The position numbers were made by a program, and so were the translations under genes. From NCBI RefSeq assembly GCF_000716675.1, contig NZ_JNXT01000045.1:42105-106104 (forward strand): a stretch of DNA of 64,000 nt, in the 5' to 3' direction. Source of the DNA: Streptomyces alboflavus. Its GTDB lineage: Bacteria; Actinomycetota; Actinomycetes; Streptomycetales; Streptomycetaceae. This document shows, piece after piece, positions 1 to 11,820 of the stretch; position 1 is the stretch's first letter; each line of letters begins with the position of its first letter. The notes under the pieces are model-generated. The model was given only the letters and a program-made list of their open reading frames with translations, ran no database searches and had not been told where the DNA came from.

Positions 1-1095
1 GGCCTCGGCGGCCGCGTTGCCCTTGAGGTTGGACTCCAGGGCCTTCTTGTTCGGGATCGTGCCGCCTTCCTTGGCGAACTGACCCTCGAACTTGTCGGAC
101 AGCGCGATCTTGAGGAACTCCTTGGCGAGCTCCTGCTTCTTGCTGGTCGCGGCGACGGCGAGGTTGGAGCCGCCGAGGAAGACGCCCTCGGGCTTGGCGG
201 CGGTGGCGCCGGGGATCGTGAAGAAGCCGATGTCCTTCTCGATCTTCTTGTTGGCCTTGATCGCGGTCGCGGCCTCCCAGCTCATGCCGATGAAGGCGCC
301 GGTCTTGCCCTTGGCGAAGATCTCGGCCTGCTGCGGGGTGGCCTCGTCCTTGTTCTTCGGCGCCTTGGAGAGGTCCGCGAACTGCTTGTACGTCTTCATG
401 GCCGCGGCGACCTTGGGGTCGTCGAGGTTGGAGACGTACTTGTCGCCGTCCTTCTTGACAAGGTCGGCGCCCTCGCCGATGGTCAGGCCGACGAAGTGGT
501 ACCAGTTCTGGCCGGGCAGGTAGATCGGCTCGGCGTCGGTCTTCTCGCCGATCTGCTTGAGGTTCTTGAGGAACTCGGCGCGGGTCTTCGGGGTCGTCTT
601 GATGCCGGCGTCGGCCCAGACCTTCTTGTTGTAGACCACGACGCGGTTGAGGACGAACCACGGGGCGGCGTACTGCTTGCCGTCGATGACCGAGGCCTTG
701 TTCATCGACTCGGTCCAGTCGGCGCCGATGGTCTCCTTGAGGTCATCGAGCTCGGCGAGGCCACCGGTCTTGGCGTACGCGGCGGTCTGCGTGTTGCCGA
801 TCTCGAAGACGTCCGGCGGGTTCTCCTCGGAGAGGGCGGTCGTCAGCTTCTGCTGGATGCCGTTCCACTGCTGGACCTCGAACTTCAGCTTCGCGCCGGT
901 CTTCTTCTCGAAGGCGGCCGTGACGTCCTTCTGCCACTGGTCCGGCGTCGAGCCGTCCATGGCCCAGAGCGTCAGCGTCTCGCCCTTGAAGCCGTCCGCC
1001 CCGGACTTCTTGTCGTCCTTGTCGTCGCCGCCACAGGCCGCGACAGAGACCAACATGCCCGCGACACCGATAGCCGCTATGAGCTTGCGCTTCAC
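1..1095 (-). CDS. dasA: DasA-type N,N'-diacetylchitobiose ABC transporter substrate-binding lipoprotein (3' end cut by window)
   Basis: Extracellular solute-binding lipoprotein of an ABC sugar importer; in Streptomyces DasA binds chitobiose released from chitin and delivers it to DasBC. 365 codons are present and the C-terminus lies beyond base 1. The N-terminus is a lipoprotein signal: basic KRKL, a hydrophobic stretch and lipobox VAAC (Cys about residue 21), followed by a GGDDKDDKK linker. A type 1 SBP fold follows with ALSEENPPDVFEIGNTQT and GQNWYHFVG, which I recognise as DasA-like. Start choice: AAAGGAGG (about 1102-1109 on the complement) directly abuts an ATG at 1101 but is 6 nt from the GTG at 1095, so GTG is preferred. 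Divergent from dasR; the shared 0.3-kb region carries DasR-type operators. Family assignment is from remembered S. coelicolor sequence. Confidence 0.9.
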   Translation of the reverse strand, partial: MKRKLIAAIGVAGMLVSVAACGGDDKDDKKSGADGFKGETLTLWAMDGSTPDQWQKDVTAAFEKKTGAKLKFEVQQWNGIQQKLTTALSEENPPDVFEIGNTQTAAYAKTGGLAELDDLKETIGADWTESMNKASVIDGKQYAAPWFVLNRVVVYNKKVWADAGIKTTPKTRAEFLKNLKQIGEKTDAEPIYLPGQNWYHFVGLTIGEGADLVKKDGDKYVSNLDDPKVAAAMKTYKQFADLSKAPKNKDEATPQQAEIFAKGKTGAFIGMSWEAATAIKANKKIEKDIGFFTIPGATAAKPEGVFLGGSNLAVAATSKKQELAKEFLKIALSDKFEGQFAKEGGTIPNKKALESNLKGNAAAEA

Positions 1096-1183
1096 AGTCA
1101 TCCTCCTTTGGATGCCAGCCAACCCCCCACCCGCAGCGACCAAGAGGACCGAAAGACTGCCCGTGGGACTGGACCTGGTCTTT

Positions 1184-1199
1184 AATGGTGTAGACCAGT
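1184..1199. promoter_or_regulatory. DasR-responsive element (dre), primary
   Basis: AATGGTGTAGACCAGT is a near-palindromic 16-mer matching the Streptomyces dre consensus (approximately A-C/T-TGGTCTAGACCA-G/A-T), with both half-sites TGGT..ACCA intact and one central mismatch. DasR is known to repress dasA and is released by glucosamine-6-phosphate. The position about 90 bases before the dasA start fits operator function. Confidence 0.8.
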
Positions 1200-1207
1200 A
1201 CGGGGAG

Positions 1208-1223
1208 CTTGGCCTAGACCTTT
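1208..1223. promoter_or_regulatory. Possible second dre half-site
   Basis: CTTGGCCTAGACCTTT keeps the central CTAGACC and a TGG half but lacks full symmetry. It lies 24 bases from the primary dre. Two DasR sites before dasA would match what I recall for S. coelicolor, but this copy is weak. Confidence 0.4.
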
Positions 1224-1244
1224 ATAGGTGTCAAGGGTGTATAA

Positions 1245-2309
<1,065 letters not shown>

Positions 2310-2415
2310 CCCGCGCACACCCCCCAGGACTGATCCCGTCCGCCCTGTAGCGCGGACCACGTTCCTGCCCCTACCGTCCTCCCGTCACCGCAGATCGTGA
2401 ACGGGAGGACGGCCC

Positions 2416-4556
<2,141 letters not shown>

Positions 4557-4560
<4 letters not shown>

Positions 4561-4757
4561 GCGGACCCCTCCTGCGCGCCCTGCGCGGACTGCGTTGGTA
4601 CGTAAGGGAGTTGACCGACGAGTCCGCGTACGAGCGGTACGTGGCGCACGTACGCAAGGATCATCCGGACGCCGTCGTGCCGAGCCGCCGCGCGTTCGAG
4701 CGGATGCGGACGGACCGGCAGGAGTCGGACCCCCGAGCGGGCTTCCGCTGCTGCTGA
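4557..4757 (+). CDS. YbdD/YjiX family small protein
   Basis: 66-aa cytoplasmic protein beginning MSGPLLRALRGLRWYVREL and ending GFRCC, the typical ending of the YbdD/YjiX (DUF466) family. It overlaps cstA by four bases. Members are almost always encoded right after cstA-type transporters and are thought to support them; the biochemical role is not established. Confidence 0.88.
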
Positions 4758-4780
4758 GCAGGCACGACGGCACTTCCGGT

Positions 4781-4801
4781 ACCCGTCCGTTATACGGACG
4801 G
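4781..4801 (+). terminator. Hairpin after the cstA-ybdD unit
   Basis: CCCGTCCG-TTATA-CGGACGGG is an 8-bp perfect stem with a 5-base loop, 24 bases after the YbdD-like stop. No U-tract follows, as is common in Streptomyces, so terminator function is inferred. Confidence 0.5.
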
Positions 4802-4879
4802 GGGTTCCGTACCGCGAGATCTCTGACTTAGATTTCCCGCACGTTAAGAACGGGATAAGTGAGGGAACGGAGCGGCGGG

Positions 4880-5161
4880 ATGTCAGATGCGCCTGAAGTG
4901 CCAGTTGCGCCTGAAGTGAGACAGCCGGTGGTCACGCCGGTCCGCGTGGTCATCGCCCTCTGCCTCGTGGCGCCCTTCGTGGCGATGCTCTGGGTGAGTT
5001 CGTACGCGAAGGCCGACCCGGCCTTCATCGGGATCCCGTTCTTCTACTGGTACCAGATGCTGTGGGTGCTGGTCTCGACCGCGCTCACGATGATCGCCTA
5101 CCAGCTGTGGCAGCGTGACCAGCGCGGCCGCAAGGCCCAGAAGGACGGAGCGTCCCGGTGA
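4880..5161 (+). CDS. DUF3311-like small membrane protein
   Basis: 93-aa protein with two predicted membrane helices (about residues 24-42 and 55-75, including FFYWYQMLWVLVSTALTMI) and a basic C-terminus. It overlaps the following sodium:solute symporter by four bases (GTGA). This small-protein/SSS pairing is common and resembles the DUF997-type partners of bacterial symporters, suggesting an accessory subunit. ATG 4880 is chosen over an upstream GTG at 4859 because GGAG sits about 7 bases before it. Confidence 0.8.
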   Translation: MSDAPEVPVAPEVRQPVVTPVRVVIALCLVAPFVAMLWVSSYAKADPAFIGIPFFYWYQMLWVLVSTALTMIAYQLWQRDQRGRKAQKDGASR

Positions 5162-6780
5162 ACGACGGCGTGAACGGCGTCGCGCTCGCCGTCTTCATCT
5201 TCTTCTTCCTCGCGGTCACCGTCATGGGCTTCCTGGCGTCCCGCTGGCGCAAGGCCGAGAACGAGCAGAGCCTCGACGAATGGGGCCTGGGCGGCCGGTC
5301 GTTCGGGACCTGGGTGACCTGGTTCCTGCTCGGCGGCGACCTCTACACCGCGTACACCTTCGTGGCCGTCCCGGCGGCGATCTACGCGGCGGGCGCGGCC
5401 GGGTTCTTCGCCGTGCCGTACACCATCCTCGTCTATCCGCTGATCTTCACCTTCCTGCCGCGCCTGTGGTCGGTCTCGCACAAGCACGGGTACGTGACGA
5501 CGTCGGACTTCGTCCGGGGCCGGTTCGGCTCCAAGGGGCTCTCGCTGGCCGTGGCGGTCACCGGCATCCTCGCGACGATGCCGTACATCGCGCTCCAACT
5601 GGTCGGCATCCAGGCCGTCCTCGACGTCATGGGTGTCGGCGGCGGCGAGGACACCAACTGGTTCATCAAGGACCTGCCGCTGCTCATCGCCTTCGGCGTG
5701 CTGGCCGCGTACACGTACTCGTCCGGTCTGCGGGCGCCCGCGCTGATCGCGTTCGTGAAGGACACCCTGATCTACATCGTGATCGTGGTGGCCATCATCT
5801 ACATCCCGATCAAGCTCGGCGGCTTCGACGACATCTTCAGCGCCGCCAATGAGAAGTTCTCCGCGACGAACGAGGCCACCGGCAAACCCGTCGGCTCGCT
5901 CGTGCCGGGCGACGCGGGCACCTGGACGTACGCGACCCTGGCCCTCGGCTCCGCGCTCGCCCTCTTCATGTACCCGCACTCGATCACGGCGACGCTGTCC
6001 TCGCGCAGCCGCGACGTGATCCGGCGCAACACCACCATCCTGCCGCTGTACTCGCTGATGCTCGGCCTGCTCGCGCTGCTCGGGTTCATGGCGATCGCGG
6101 CCGGGGTGAAGGTCGAGAACGGGCAGTTGGCGATCCCGCAGCTGTTCGAGGACATGTTCCCGGACTGGTTCACGGGCGTCGCCTTCGCGGCCATCGGCAT
6201 CGGCGCGCTCGTCCCGGCCGCCATCATGTCGATCGCGGCCGCGAATCTCTTCACCCGCAACATCTACAAGGACTTCATCAGGCCCGGCGCGACACCCGCG
6301 CAGGAGACGAAGGTCTCCAAGCTGGTCTCGCTCCTGGTGAAGGTGGGCGCGCTCGCCTTCGTCCTCACCATGGACAAGACGGTCGCCATCAACTTCCAGC
6401 TGCTCGGCGGCATCTGGATCCTGCAGACCATGCCCGCCCTCGTCGGCGGCCTGTTCACGCGCTGGTTCCACCGGTGGGCGCTGCTCGCCGGCTGGGCGGT
6501 CGGCATGATCTACGGGACGGTCGCCGCGTACGGAGTCGCCTCGCCGACGCAAGCGCACTTCGGCGGCTCGTCCAAGGAGATCCCGGGCATCGGTGAGATC
6601 GGCTACATCGGCCTGACCGCGTTCGTCCTGAACGTCGTCGTGACCGTCGTCCTCACCTTCGTCCTGAAGGCCATGGGCGCCCCCGACGGCGTCGACGAGA
6701 CGTCCCCGGAGGACTACACCGCGGATGCCGGTGACAAGGGCGTGGCGGTGGAGCTGCCGAAGGTGGGCGCCGGGCACTGA
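5158..6780 (+). CDS. Sodium:solute symporter (SSS family), MctP-like monocarboxylate/organic-acid transporter
   Basis: 540-aa membrane protein with about 13 hydrophobic helices and a hydrophilic acidic tail. Family features include DEWGLGGRSFGTWVTWFLLG near the N-terminus (TM1-loop), SLAVAVTGILATMPYIALQL, and a FMYPHSITATLSSRSRD loop. The length and pattern fit SSS transporters for monocarboxylates such as pyruvate, lactate or acetate. Start overlaps the DUF3311-like gene. With CstA upstream the region appears devoted to small organic nutrient uptake; exact substrate is unknown. Confidence 0.88.
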   Translation: MNDGVNGVALAVFIFFFLAVTVMGFLASRWRKAENEQSLDEWGLGGRSFGTWVTWFLLGGDLYTAYTFVAVPAAIYAAGAAGFFAVPYTILVYPLIFTFLPRLWSVSHKHGYVTTSDFVRGRFGSKGLSLAVAVTGILATMPYIALQLVGIQAVLDVMGVGGGEDTNWFIKDLPLLIAFGVLAAYTYSSGLRAPALIAFVKDTLIYIVIVVAIIYIPIKLGGFDDIFSAANEKFSATNEATGKPVGSLVPGDAGTWTYATLALGSALALFMYPHSITATLSSRSRDVIRRNTTILPLYSLMLGLLALLGFMAIAAGVKVENGQLAIPQLFEDMFPDWFTGVAFAAIGIGALVPAAIMSIAAANLFTRNIYKDFIRPGATPAQETKVSKLVSLLVKVGALAFVLTMDKTVAINFQLLGGIWILQTMPALVGGLFTRWFHRWALLAGWAVGMIYGTVAAYGVASPTQAHFGGSSKEIPGIGEIGYIGLTAFVLNVVVTVVLTFVLKAMGAPDGVDETSPEDYTADAGDKGVAVELPKVGAGH

Positions 6781-6903
6781 CGCCCTCGGGCTCCGCCCTG
6801 CCTGGAGGCCACCCTGCCTGGAGGCCGCCGTGTTCCGCCCGGGACGCGGCGGCCTTCGCCGTGCCGCCTCCGGCCCCGAACCGGCGTACGAAAGAATGGG
6901 CCC

Positions 6904-7608
6904 ATGCCGCGTCCTCGCCTCCTGCTCCCCGCCGCCCTGCTGCTCCTCGCGCCCCTCGCCCTCACCGGGTGCGGCTCCGAGGACGCCGGGTCCGGGAACA
7001 GGGCTTCCGGGGACAGGGCCTCCGGGAACGCGGGCTCCGGCGCCGGATCGACGCCCTCCCGCGCCGACCTGGAGGACCGCGCCCGCGCCGCGCAGACCCG
7101 GACGGCGCACGTGTACGTGACCGAGGCCGACGGGTTCACACTGGCGGAGCAGTCCGTGGGCGTTCTCGGGGACGACGGCTTCCAGGCGGTGTACGTGGCG
7201 AAGCGGGGCGGCGCGCAGATCAAGGTCGGCGTGGAGCGGGGCACCGTCGACGGCAAGACCTGCCGGAGCGTGTATCCCCCGGCCGGGCGCTGCGAGAAGG
7301 ACGGCAAGGGCTGGTACCGCGCCTCGGGCCCCGACTCGCCCGAGAACCCCGGCTCCACCGGCCGGTCCGGCTCCTGGCACGAGTACGTCCGCTCCGAGCA
7401 CGGCCTGCGCATCCAGCTCTCCGCCGACCCCGACCTGGTGGACCGCGACACGCTGCGCGCCGCCGCCGAGGAGGCGCACCGCGCGAACGCGGCCGAGCTG
7501 GACGCCGTACTGCCCGAGAAGACCTCCCCCGCCACGCCGGTGGAGCGCGGCGACATCCCGCGCGAGGGCGACGGCGCGCCCCAGGACCCGCCGGGCGCGG
7601 GTGGCTGA
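6904..7608 (+). CDS. Hypothetical secreted lipoprotein
   Basis: 234 aa with a clear lipoprotein signal peptide: basic start, leucine/alanine-rich core, lipobox LTGC (Cys about residue 22). A Gly/Ser-rich linker with GSGNRASGD-type repetition follows, then a globular part of about 170 residues with two Cys (CRSVYP, GRCEKD) that could form a disulphide, and a Pro/Gly-rich tail. I do not recognise a functional domain. It is monocistronic by position, 123 bases after the symporter. Confidence 0.75.
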   Translation: MPRPRLLLPAALLLLAPLALTGCGSEDAGSGNRASGDRASGNAGSGAGSTPSRADLEDRARAAQTRTAHVYVTEADGFTLAEQSVGVLGDDGFQAVYVAKRGGAQIKVGVERGTVDGKTCRSVYPPAGRCEKDGKGWYRASGPDSPENPGSTGRSGSWHEYVRSEHGLRIQLSADPDLVDRDTLRAAAEEAHRANAAELDAVLPEKTSPATPVERGDIPREGDGAPQDPPGAGG

Positions 7609-7660
7609 GCGGAGCCGCAGCGGGTGGCTGAGCGACGCCGCAGCGGCTGGCTGAGCGGGG

Positions 7661-7704
7661 CCTGAGCGACCTCCCGAGCGGAGCCTGAGCGACCTCCCGA
7701 GCGG
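7661..7704. repeat. Two-copy 21-bp direct repeat in the lipoprotein-nrdA intergenic region
   Basis: CCTGAGCGACCTCCCGAGCGG occurs at 7661-7681 and again at 7684-7704 (period 23). The preceding 50 bases carry looser copies of GGTGGCTGAGCG. It lies just after the lipoprotein stop and is probably a slipped-strand duplication of no known function. Confidence 0.7.
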
Positions 7705-7824
7705 GCCCTCGGCGGCCTCTGCGCGGGCCCCCGGCAGCGGCCGTACGCCCCCTCGGAATGCCACGCCCCGCCCCCGAGTTGAGGTTCAGGGCGCCTCGTC
7801 CCGCGACAACGCCGCTACCCTCCG

Positions 7825-7871
7825 ACACAACATCTAGGGGTGGCACCGAAAGCCAGCACAAGATGTATGCT
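7825..7871 (+). promoter_or_regulatory. Pair of NrdR boxes in the nrdAB promoter
   Basis: Two 16-bp elements, ACACAACATCTAGGGG (7825-7840) and GCACAAGATGTATGCT (7856-7871), resemble the NrdR box consensus (acaCwAtATaTwgtgt). They are 31 bp apart start to start, the three-helical-turn spacing known for NrdR operators. NrdR is the ATP/dATP-sensing repressor of ribonucleotide reductase genes. The second box would cover a -10 region (TATGCT, 7866-7871); that placement is inference. Confidence 0.75.
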
Positions 7872-8000
7872 CGTCCTCGCTGTCGCCGCAGGGGAATCCG
7901 GTGCAAGTCCGGAACTGTCCCGCAACGGTGTACTGGTACGCATTTGTGCGCTCGCGCCCGCAACATGCGCCGGTGAGTCCGACGACCTGCCGACAGCGCA
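7868..8000 (+). promoter_or_regulatory. Cobalamin (adenosylcobalamin) riboswitch upstream of nrdA
   Basis: The conserved core of a B12 riboswitch is present: GGGAATCCGGTGCAAGTCC followed by GGAACTGTCCCGCAACGGTG (about 7892-7930), and the B12 box AGTCCGACGACCTGCC at 7976-7991. It precedes nrdA by about 140 bases; the stretch between (8000-8125) would hold the expression platform. In S. coelicolor an equivalent riboswitch shuts off class Ia RNR when B12 is present so that the B12-dependent class II enzyme NrdJ is used. Outer stem limits are approximate. Confidence 0.95.
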
Positions 8001-8137
8001 CCTGGACCGTCCGGTCCGGGTGCCGAGACGTCCGGGCCTCGAGGAATGGGTTGGTGGACGCGGAGTCGCCCCTGCGCGGGCGCAGCCGCGCCGTGCCGCT
8101 CTCCACAGGCCCAGAGCCGAGCGAGGGAGAGCACCAC

Positions 8138-10552
8138 GTGACCATCGCGCCCGCCGAACCCGCGTCAGCGCAGGCCGCCGAGCAGGCCGAGGCCCAGCAG
8201 GCCGCGCAGACCACCGACGGACCGGGGACCGCCCTGCTGCGCGTCCTGACCGACCTCACCGCCGACCTCCCCGACGCCGACCCCGGCCGGGTCGCCGCCG
8301 CCGCGCTGCGCGGCCGTTCGGCCAAGGCCGACGAGGTGGAGCTGCGGGAGCTCGCGACCGAGGCGGCCGCCGGGCTCATCTCCGAGGACCCCGCGTACTC
8401 GCAGCTCGCGGCCCGGCTCCTGACCATCGGTATCCGCGAGGAAGCCGCCTCGCAGGGCGTCACGTCGTTCTCCCAGTCCGTCGCCGTCGGCCACCGTGAG
8501 GGCCTGATCGCGGACCGCACCGCCGAGTTCGCCACGCTGCACGCGGAGCGCCTCGACGGCCTCGTGGACGCCGCGCTCGCCGACGGCGCCGACCGCCGCT
8601 TCGGCTACTTCGGCCTGCGCACCCTGCACAGCCGCTATCTGCTCCGGCACCCGATCACCCGCAAGGTCGTCGAGACCCCGCAGCACTTCATGCTGCGCGT
8701 GGCCGCCGGTCTCGCCGAGGACACCTCCGAGCGGGCCCTCGACGAGGTCGCCGCGCTCTACCGCCTGATGAGCCGTCTGGACTACCTGCCGTCCTCGCCG
8801 ACGCTCTTCAACTCCGGCACCCGGCACCCGCAGATGTCGTCCTGCTACCTGCTCGACTCGCCGCTGGACGAGCTGGACTCCATCTACGACCGCTACCACC
8901 AGGTCGCACGGCTCTCCAAGCACGCCGGCGGCATCGGCCTCTCGTACTCCCGCATCCGCTCGCGCGGCTCCCTGATCCGCGGCACGAACGGGCACTCCAA
9001 CGGCATCGTGCCGTTCCTGAAGACCCTCGACGCCTCCGTCGCCGCCGTGAACCAGGGCGGCCGCCGCAAGGGCGCGGCCGCCGTCTACCTGGAGACCTGG
9101 CACTCCGACATCGAGGAGTTCCTGGAGCTGCGGGACAACACCGGCGAGGACGCCCGGCGCACCCACAACCTGAACCTCGCGCACTGGATCCCCGACGAGT
9201 TCATGCGCCGCGTGGCCGCCGACCAGCCCTGGTCGCTGTTCTCTCCGGCCGACGTGCCCGAGCTCGTCGACCTGTGGGGCGAGCAGTTCGACGCCGCGTA
9301 CAAGAAGGCGGAGGCGGCCGGTCTCGCGCAGAAGACCATCCCCGCCCGCGAGCTGTACGGCCGCATGATGCGCACCCTCGCGCAGACCGGCAACGGCTGG
9401 ATGACCTTCAAGGACACCGCCAACCGCACGGCCAACCAGACGGCCGAGCCGGGCCACACCGTCCACTCCTCCAACCTCTGCACGGAGATCCTGGAGGTCA
9501 CGGACGACGGCGAGACGGCCGTGTGCAACCTGGGTTCGGTGAACCTGGGCGCGTTCGTCGACACAGCGAGCGGCGACATCGACTGGGACCGGCTCGACGC
9601 CACCGTGCGCACGGCCGTCACCTTCCTCGACCGCGTCGTGGACATCAACTTCTACCCGACCGAGCAGGCCGGGCGCTCCAACGCCAAGTGGCGGCCCGTG
9701 GGCCTCGGCGCGATGGGCCTGCAGGACGTCTTCTTCCAGCTGAAGCTGCCGTTCGACTCGCCCGAGGCGCGGGCGCTCTCGACCCGCATCGCCGAGCGCA
9801 TCATGCTCGCCTCGTACGAGGCGTCCGCCGACCTCGCCGAGCGGAACGGCCCCCTCCCCGCCTGGGAGAAGACCCGCACCGCGCGCGGCGTCCTGCACCC
9901 CGACCACTACGGCGTCGAGCTGACCTGGCCCGACCGGTGGGCGGCGCTGCGGGAACGTATCGGCAAGGTGGGCATGCGCAACTCGCTGCTCCTCGCCATC
10001 GCGCCGACCGCCACCATCGCGTCCATCGCGGGCGTGTACGAGTGCATCGAGCCGCAGGTCTCCAACCTCTTCAAGCGCGAGACCCTGTCCGGTGAGTTCC
10101 TCCAGGTCAACTCCTACCTGGTGCAGGAGCTGAAGCGGCTCGGCGTGTGGGACGCGCAGACCCGGGAGGCGCTGCGCGAGTCCAACGGCTCGGTGCAGGG
10201 CTTCACCTGGGTCCCCCAGGACGTCCGCGACCTGTACCGCACGGCCTGGGAGATCCCGCAGCGCGGCCTCATCGACATGGCGGCCGACCGCACGCCGTTC
10301 CTGGACCAGGCGCAGTCCCTGAACCTGTTCCTGGAGACGCCGACCATCGGCAAGCTCTCCTCGATGTACGCCTACGCCTGGCAGCGCGGCCTGAAGACCA
10401 CGTACTACCTGCGCTCGCGCCCGGCGACGCGCATCGCCCGCGCGGCGTCCGGCCAGGCCGCCGCCGCTGCCCCCGTCCCCCAGCAGGTGACCGACCCCGA
10501 GGCGATCGCCTGCTCCCTGGAAAACCCCGAGTCCTGCGAGGCCTGCCAGTAA
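8138..10552 (+). CDS. nrdA: Class Ia ribonucleoside-diphosphate reductase, large (alpha) subunit
   Basis: Catalytic subunit that reduces NDPs to dNDPs with electrons from thioredoxin/glutaredoxin. 804 aa. Visible signatures: SPTLFNSGTRHPQMSSCYLL (first active-site Cys region), SNLCTEI (Cys with catalytic N/C/E motif), ATIASIAGVYECIEP, and a C-terminal shuttle cysteine pair in CEACQ. The N-terminal about 90 residues would house an ATP-cone-like region but are divergent. GTG start at 8138 follows AGGGAG at good spacing; upstream in-frame codons are riboswitch RNA, not protein. Stop and nrdB start overlap (TAATG). Controlled by NrdR boxes and the B12 riboswitch. Confidence 0.95.
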   Translation: MTIAPAEPASAQAAEQAEAQQAAQTTDGPGTALLRVLTDLTADLPDADPGRVAAAALRGRSAKADEVELRELATEAAAGLISEDPAYSQLAARLLTIGIREEAASQGVTSFSQSVAVGHREGLIADRTAEFATLHAERLDGLVDAALADGADRRFGYFGLRTLHSRYLLRHPITRKVVETPQHFMLRVAAGLAEDTSERALDEVAALYRLMSRLDYLPSSPTLFNSGTRHPQMSSCYLLDSPLDELDSIYDRYHQVARLSKHAGGIGLSYSRIRSRGSLIRGTNGHSNGIVPFLKTLDASVAAVNQGGRRKGAAAVYLETWHSDIEEFLELRDNTGEDARRTHNLNLAHWIPDEFMRRVAADQPWSLFSPADVPELVDLWGEQFDAAYKKAEAAGLAQKTIPARELYGRMMRTLAQTGNGWMTFKDTANRTANQTAEPGHTVHSSNLCTEILEVTDDGETAVCNLGSVNLGAFVDTASGDIDWDRLDATVRTAVTFLDRVVDINFYPTEQAGRSNAKWRPVGLGAMGLQDVFFQLKLPFDSPEARALSTRIAERIMLASYEASADLAERNGPLPAWEKTRTARGVLHPDHYGVELTWPDRWAALRERIGKVGMRNSLLLAIAPTATIASIAGVYECIEPQVSNLFKRETLSGEFLQVNSYLVQELKRLGVWDAQTREALRESNGSVQGFTWVPQDVRDLYRTAWEIPQRGLIDMAADRTPFLDQAQSLNLFLETPTIGKLSSMYAYAWQRGLKTTYYLRSRPATRIARAASGQAAAAAPVPQQVTDPEAIACSLENPESCEACQ

Positions 10553-11592
10553 TGTCCCAGTCCGCCAACCACACCACGACGACCAGTGGTGAGAAGAACC
10601 TGCTCGACCCCGGCTTCGAGCTGACCCTGCGCCCCATGCGCTACCCGGACTTCTACGAGCGCTACCGCGACGCGATCAAGAACACCTGGACCGTCGAGGA
10701 GGTCGACCTCCACTCGGACGTGGCCGACCTGGCCAAGCTCACGCCCGAGGAGCAGCACCTGATCGGCCGTCTGGTCGCGTTCTTCGCGACCGGCGACTCG
10801 ATCGTGGCGAACAACCTCGTGCTCACGCTGTACAAGCACATCAACTCCCCCGAGGCGCGGCTCTACCTGAGCCGGCAGCTGTTCGAGGAGGCCGTGCACG
10901 TCCAGTTCTATCTGACGCTGCTCGACACCTATCTGCCCGACCCGGACGACCGCGCCGCCGCCTTCGCGGCCGTGGAGAACATCCCGTCCATCCGGGAGAA
11001 GGCCGAGTTCTGCTTCAAGTGGATGGACTCGGTGGAGAAGCTGGACCGCCTGGAGTCCCAGGCCGACCGGCGCCGGTTCCTGCTCAACCTGATCTGCTTC
11101 GCGGCGTGCATCGAGGGCCTGTTCTTCTACGGTGCCTTCGCGTACGTCTACTGGCTGCGCAGCCGCGGTCTGCTGCACGGCCTCGCGACCGGCACCAACT
11201 GGGTGTTCCGCGACGAGACGATGCACATGAGCTTCGCCTTCGAGGTCGTGGACACCGTCCGCAAGGAGGAGCCGGAGCTGTTCGACGACCAGCTTCAGCA
11301 GCAGGTCACGGACATGCTGAAGGAGGCGGTCGACGCCGAGCTGCAGTTCGCGCGGGACCTCTGCGGCGAGGGCCTGCCCGGCATGAACACCGAGTCGATG
11401 CGCGAGTACCTGCAGTGCGTCGCCGACCAGCGCCTTCAGCGGCTCGGCTTCGCGCCGGTCTACGGCTCCGAGAACCCGTTCTCGTTCATGGAGCTTCAGG
11501 GCGTGCAGGAGCTGACCAACTTCTTCGAGCGGCGCCCCTCGGCGTACCAGGTCGCCGTGGAGGGTTCGGTCTCCTTCGACGACGAGTTCTGA
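10552..11592 (+). CDS. nrdB: Class Ia ribonucleoside-diphosphate reductase, small (beta) subunit
   Basis: 346-aa diiron subunit that generates the radical for NrdA. Metal ligands are visible as EEAVH (Glu/His), CIEG (Glu) and DETMH (Glu/His); a Tyr follows the first His by four residues (HVQFY), the position of the radical tyrosine in class Ia enzymes, so this is not a Phe-type Mn/Fe class Ic enzyme. Translationally coupled to nrdA by a one-base overlap. C-terminus SFDDEF is the acidic tail that docks to the alpha subunit. Confidence 0.95.
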   Translation: MSQSANHTTTTSGEKNLLDPGFELTLRPMRYPDFYERYRDAIKNTWTVEEVDLHSDVADLAKLTPEEQHLIGRLVAFFATGDSIVANNLVLTLYKHINSPEARLYLSRQLFEEAVHVQFYLTLLDTYLPDPDDRAAAFAAVENIPSIREKAEFCFKWMDSVEKLDRLESQADRRRFLLNLICFAACIEGLFFYGAFAYVYWLRSRGLLHGLATGTNWVFRDETMHMSFAFEVVDTVRKEEPELFDDQLQQQVTDMLKEAVDAELQFARDLCGEGLPGMNTESMREYLQCVADQRLQRLGFAPVYGSENPFSFMELQGVQELTNFFERRPSAYQVAVEGSVSFDDEF

Positions 11593-11783
11593 GCGAGGCC
11601 CTGAGCCGGGACCCGGACCGGGTCCTGAGCCGGGCTCCGGCTTGAGGGCTGCTGCCCTCGCTCGGCCTCGCGCAGCTGGCGGTCGATCCGCCGGTCGTGC
11701 GCGTGGCCGATGAGCGAGGGCAGCGCCACGAGCAGGAAGACTCCGAGGACGGCCAGCGTGTTGAGTGCGTCGTGTGCGTTCAT
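11496..11783 (-). CDS. Small hypothetical membrane protein, tail antisense to nrdB
   Basis: 95-aa candidate with one N-terminal hydrophobic helix (TLAVLGVFLLVALPSLIGH) followed by a charged, low-complexity tail. The first about 45 residues look like a real small Streptomyces protein; the remaining part runs antisense into the last 97 bases of nrdB and may not be conserved. ATG 11783 has GAGTGG upstream; an in-frame GTG at 11792 is also possible. Evidence is modest. Confidence 0.45.
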   Translation of the reverse strand: MNAHDALNTLAVLGVFLLVALPSLIGHAHDRRIDRQLREAERGQQPSSRSPAQDPVRVPAQGLAQNSSSKETEPSTATWYAEGRRSKKLVSSCTP

Positions 11784-11820
11784 GACATCCACTCTCGCGC
11801 CGGCCGTCCTTCGCCGTCAG

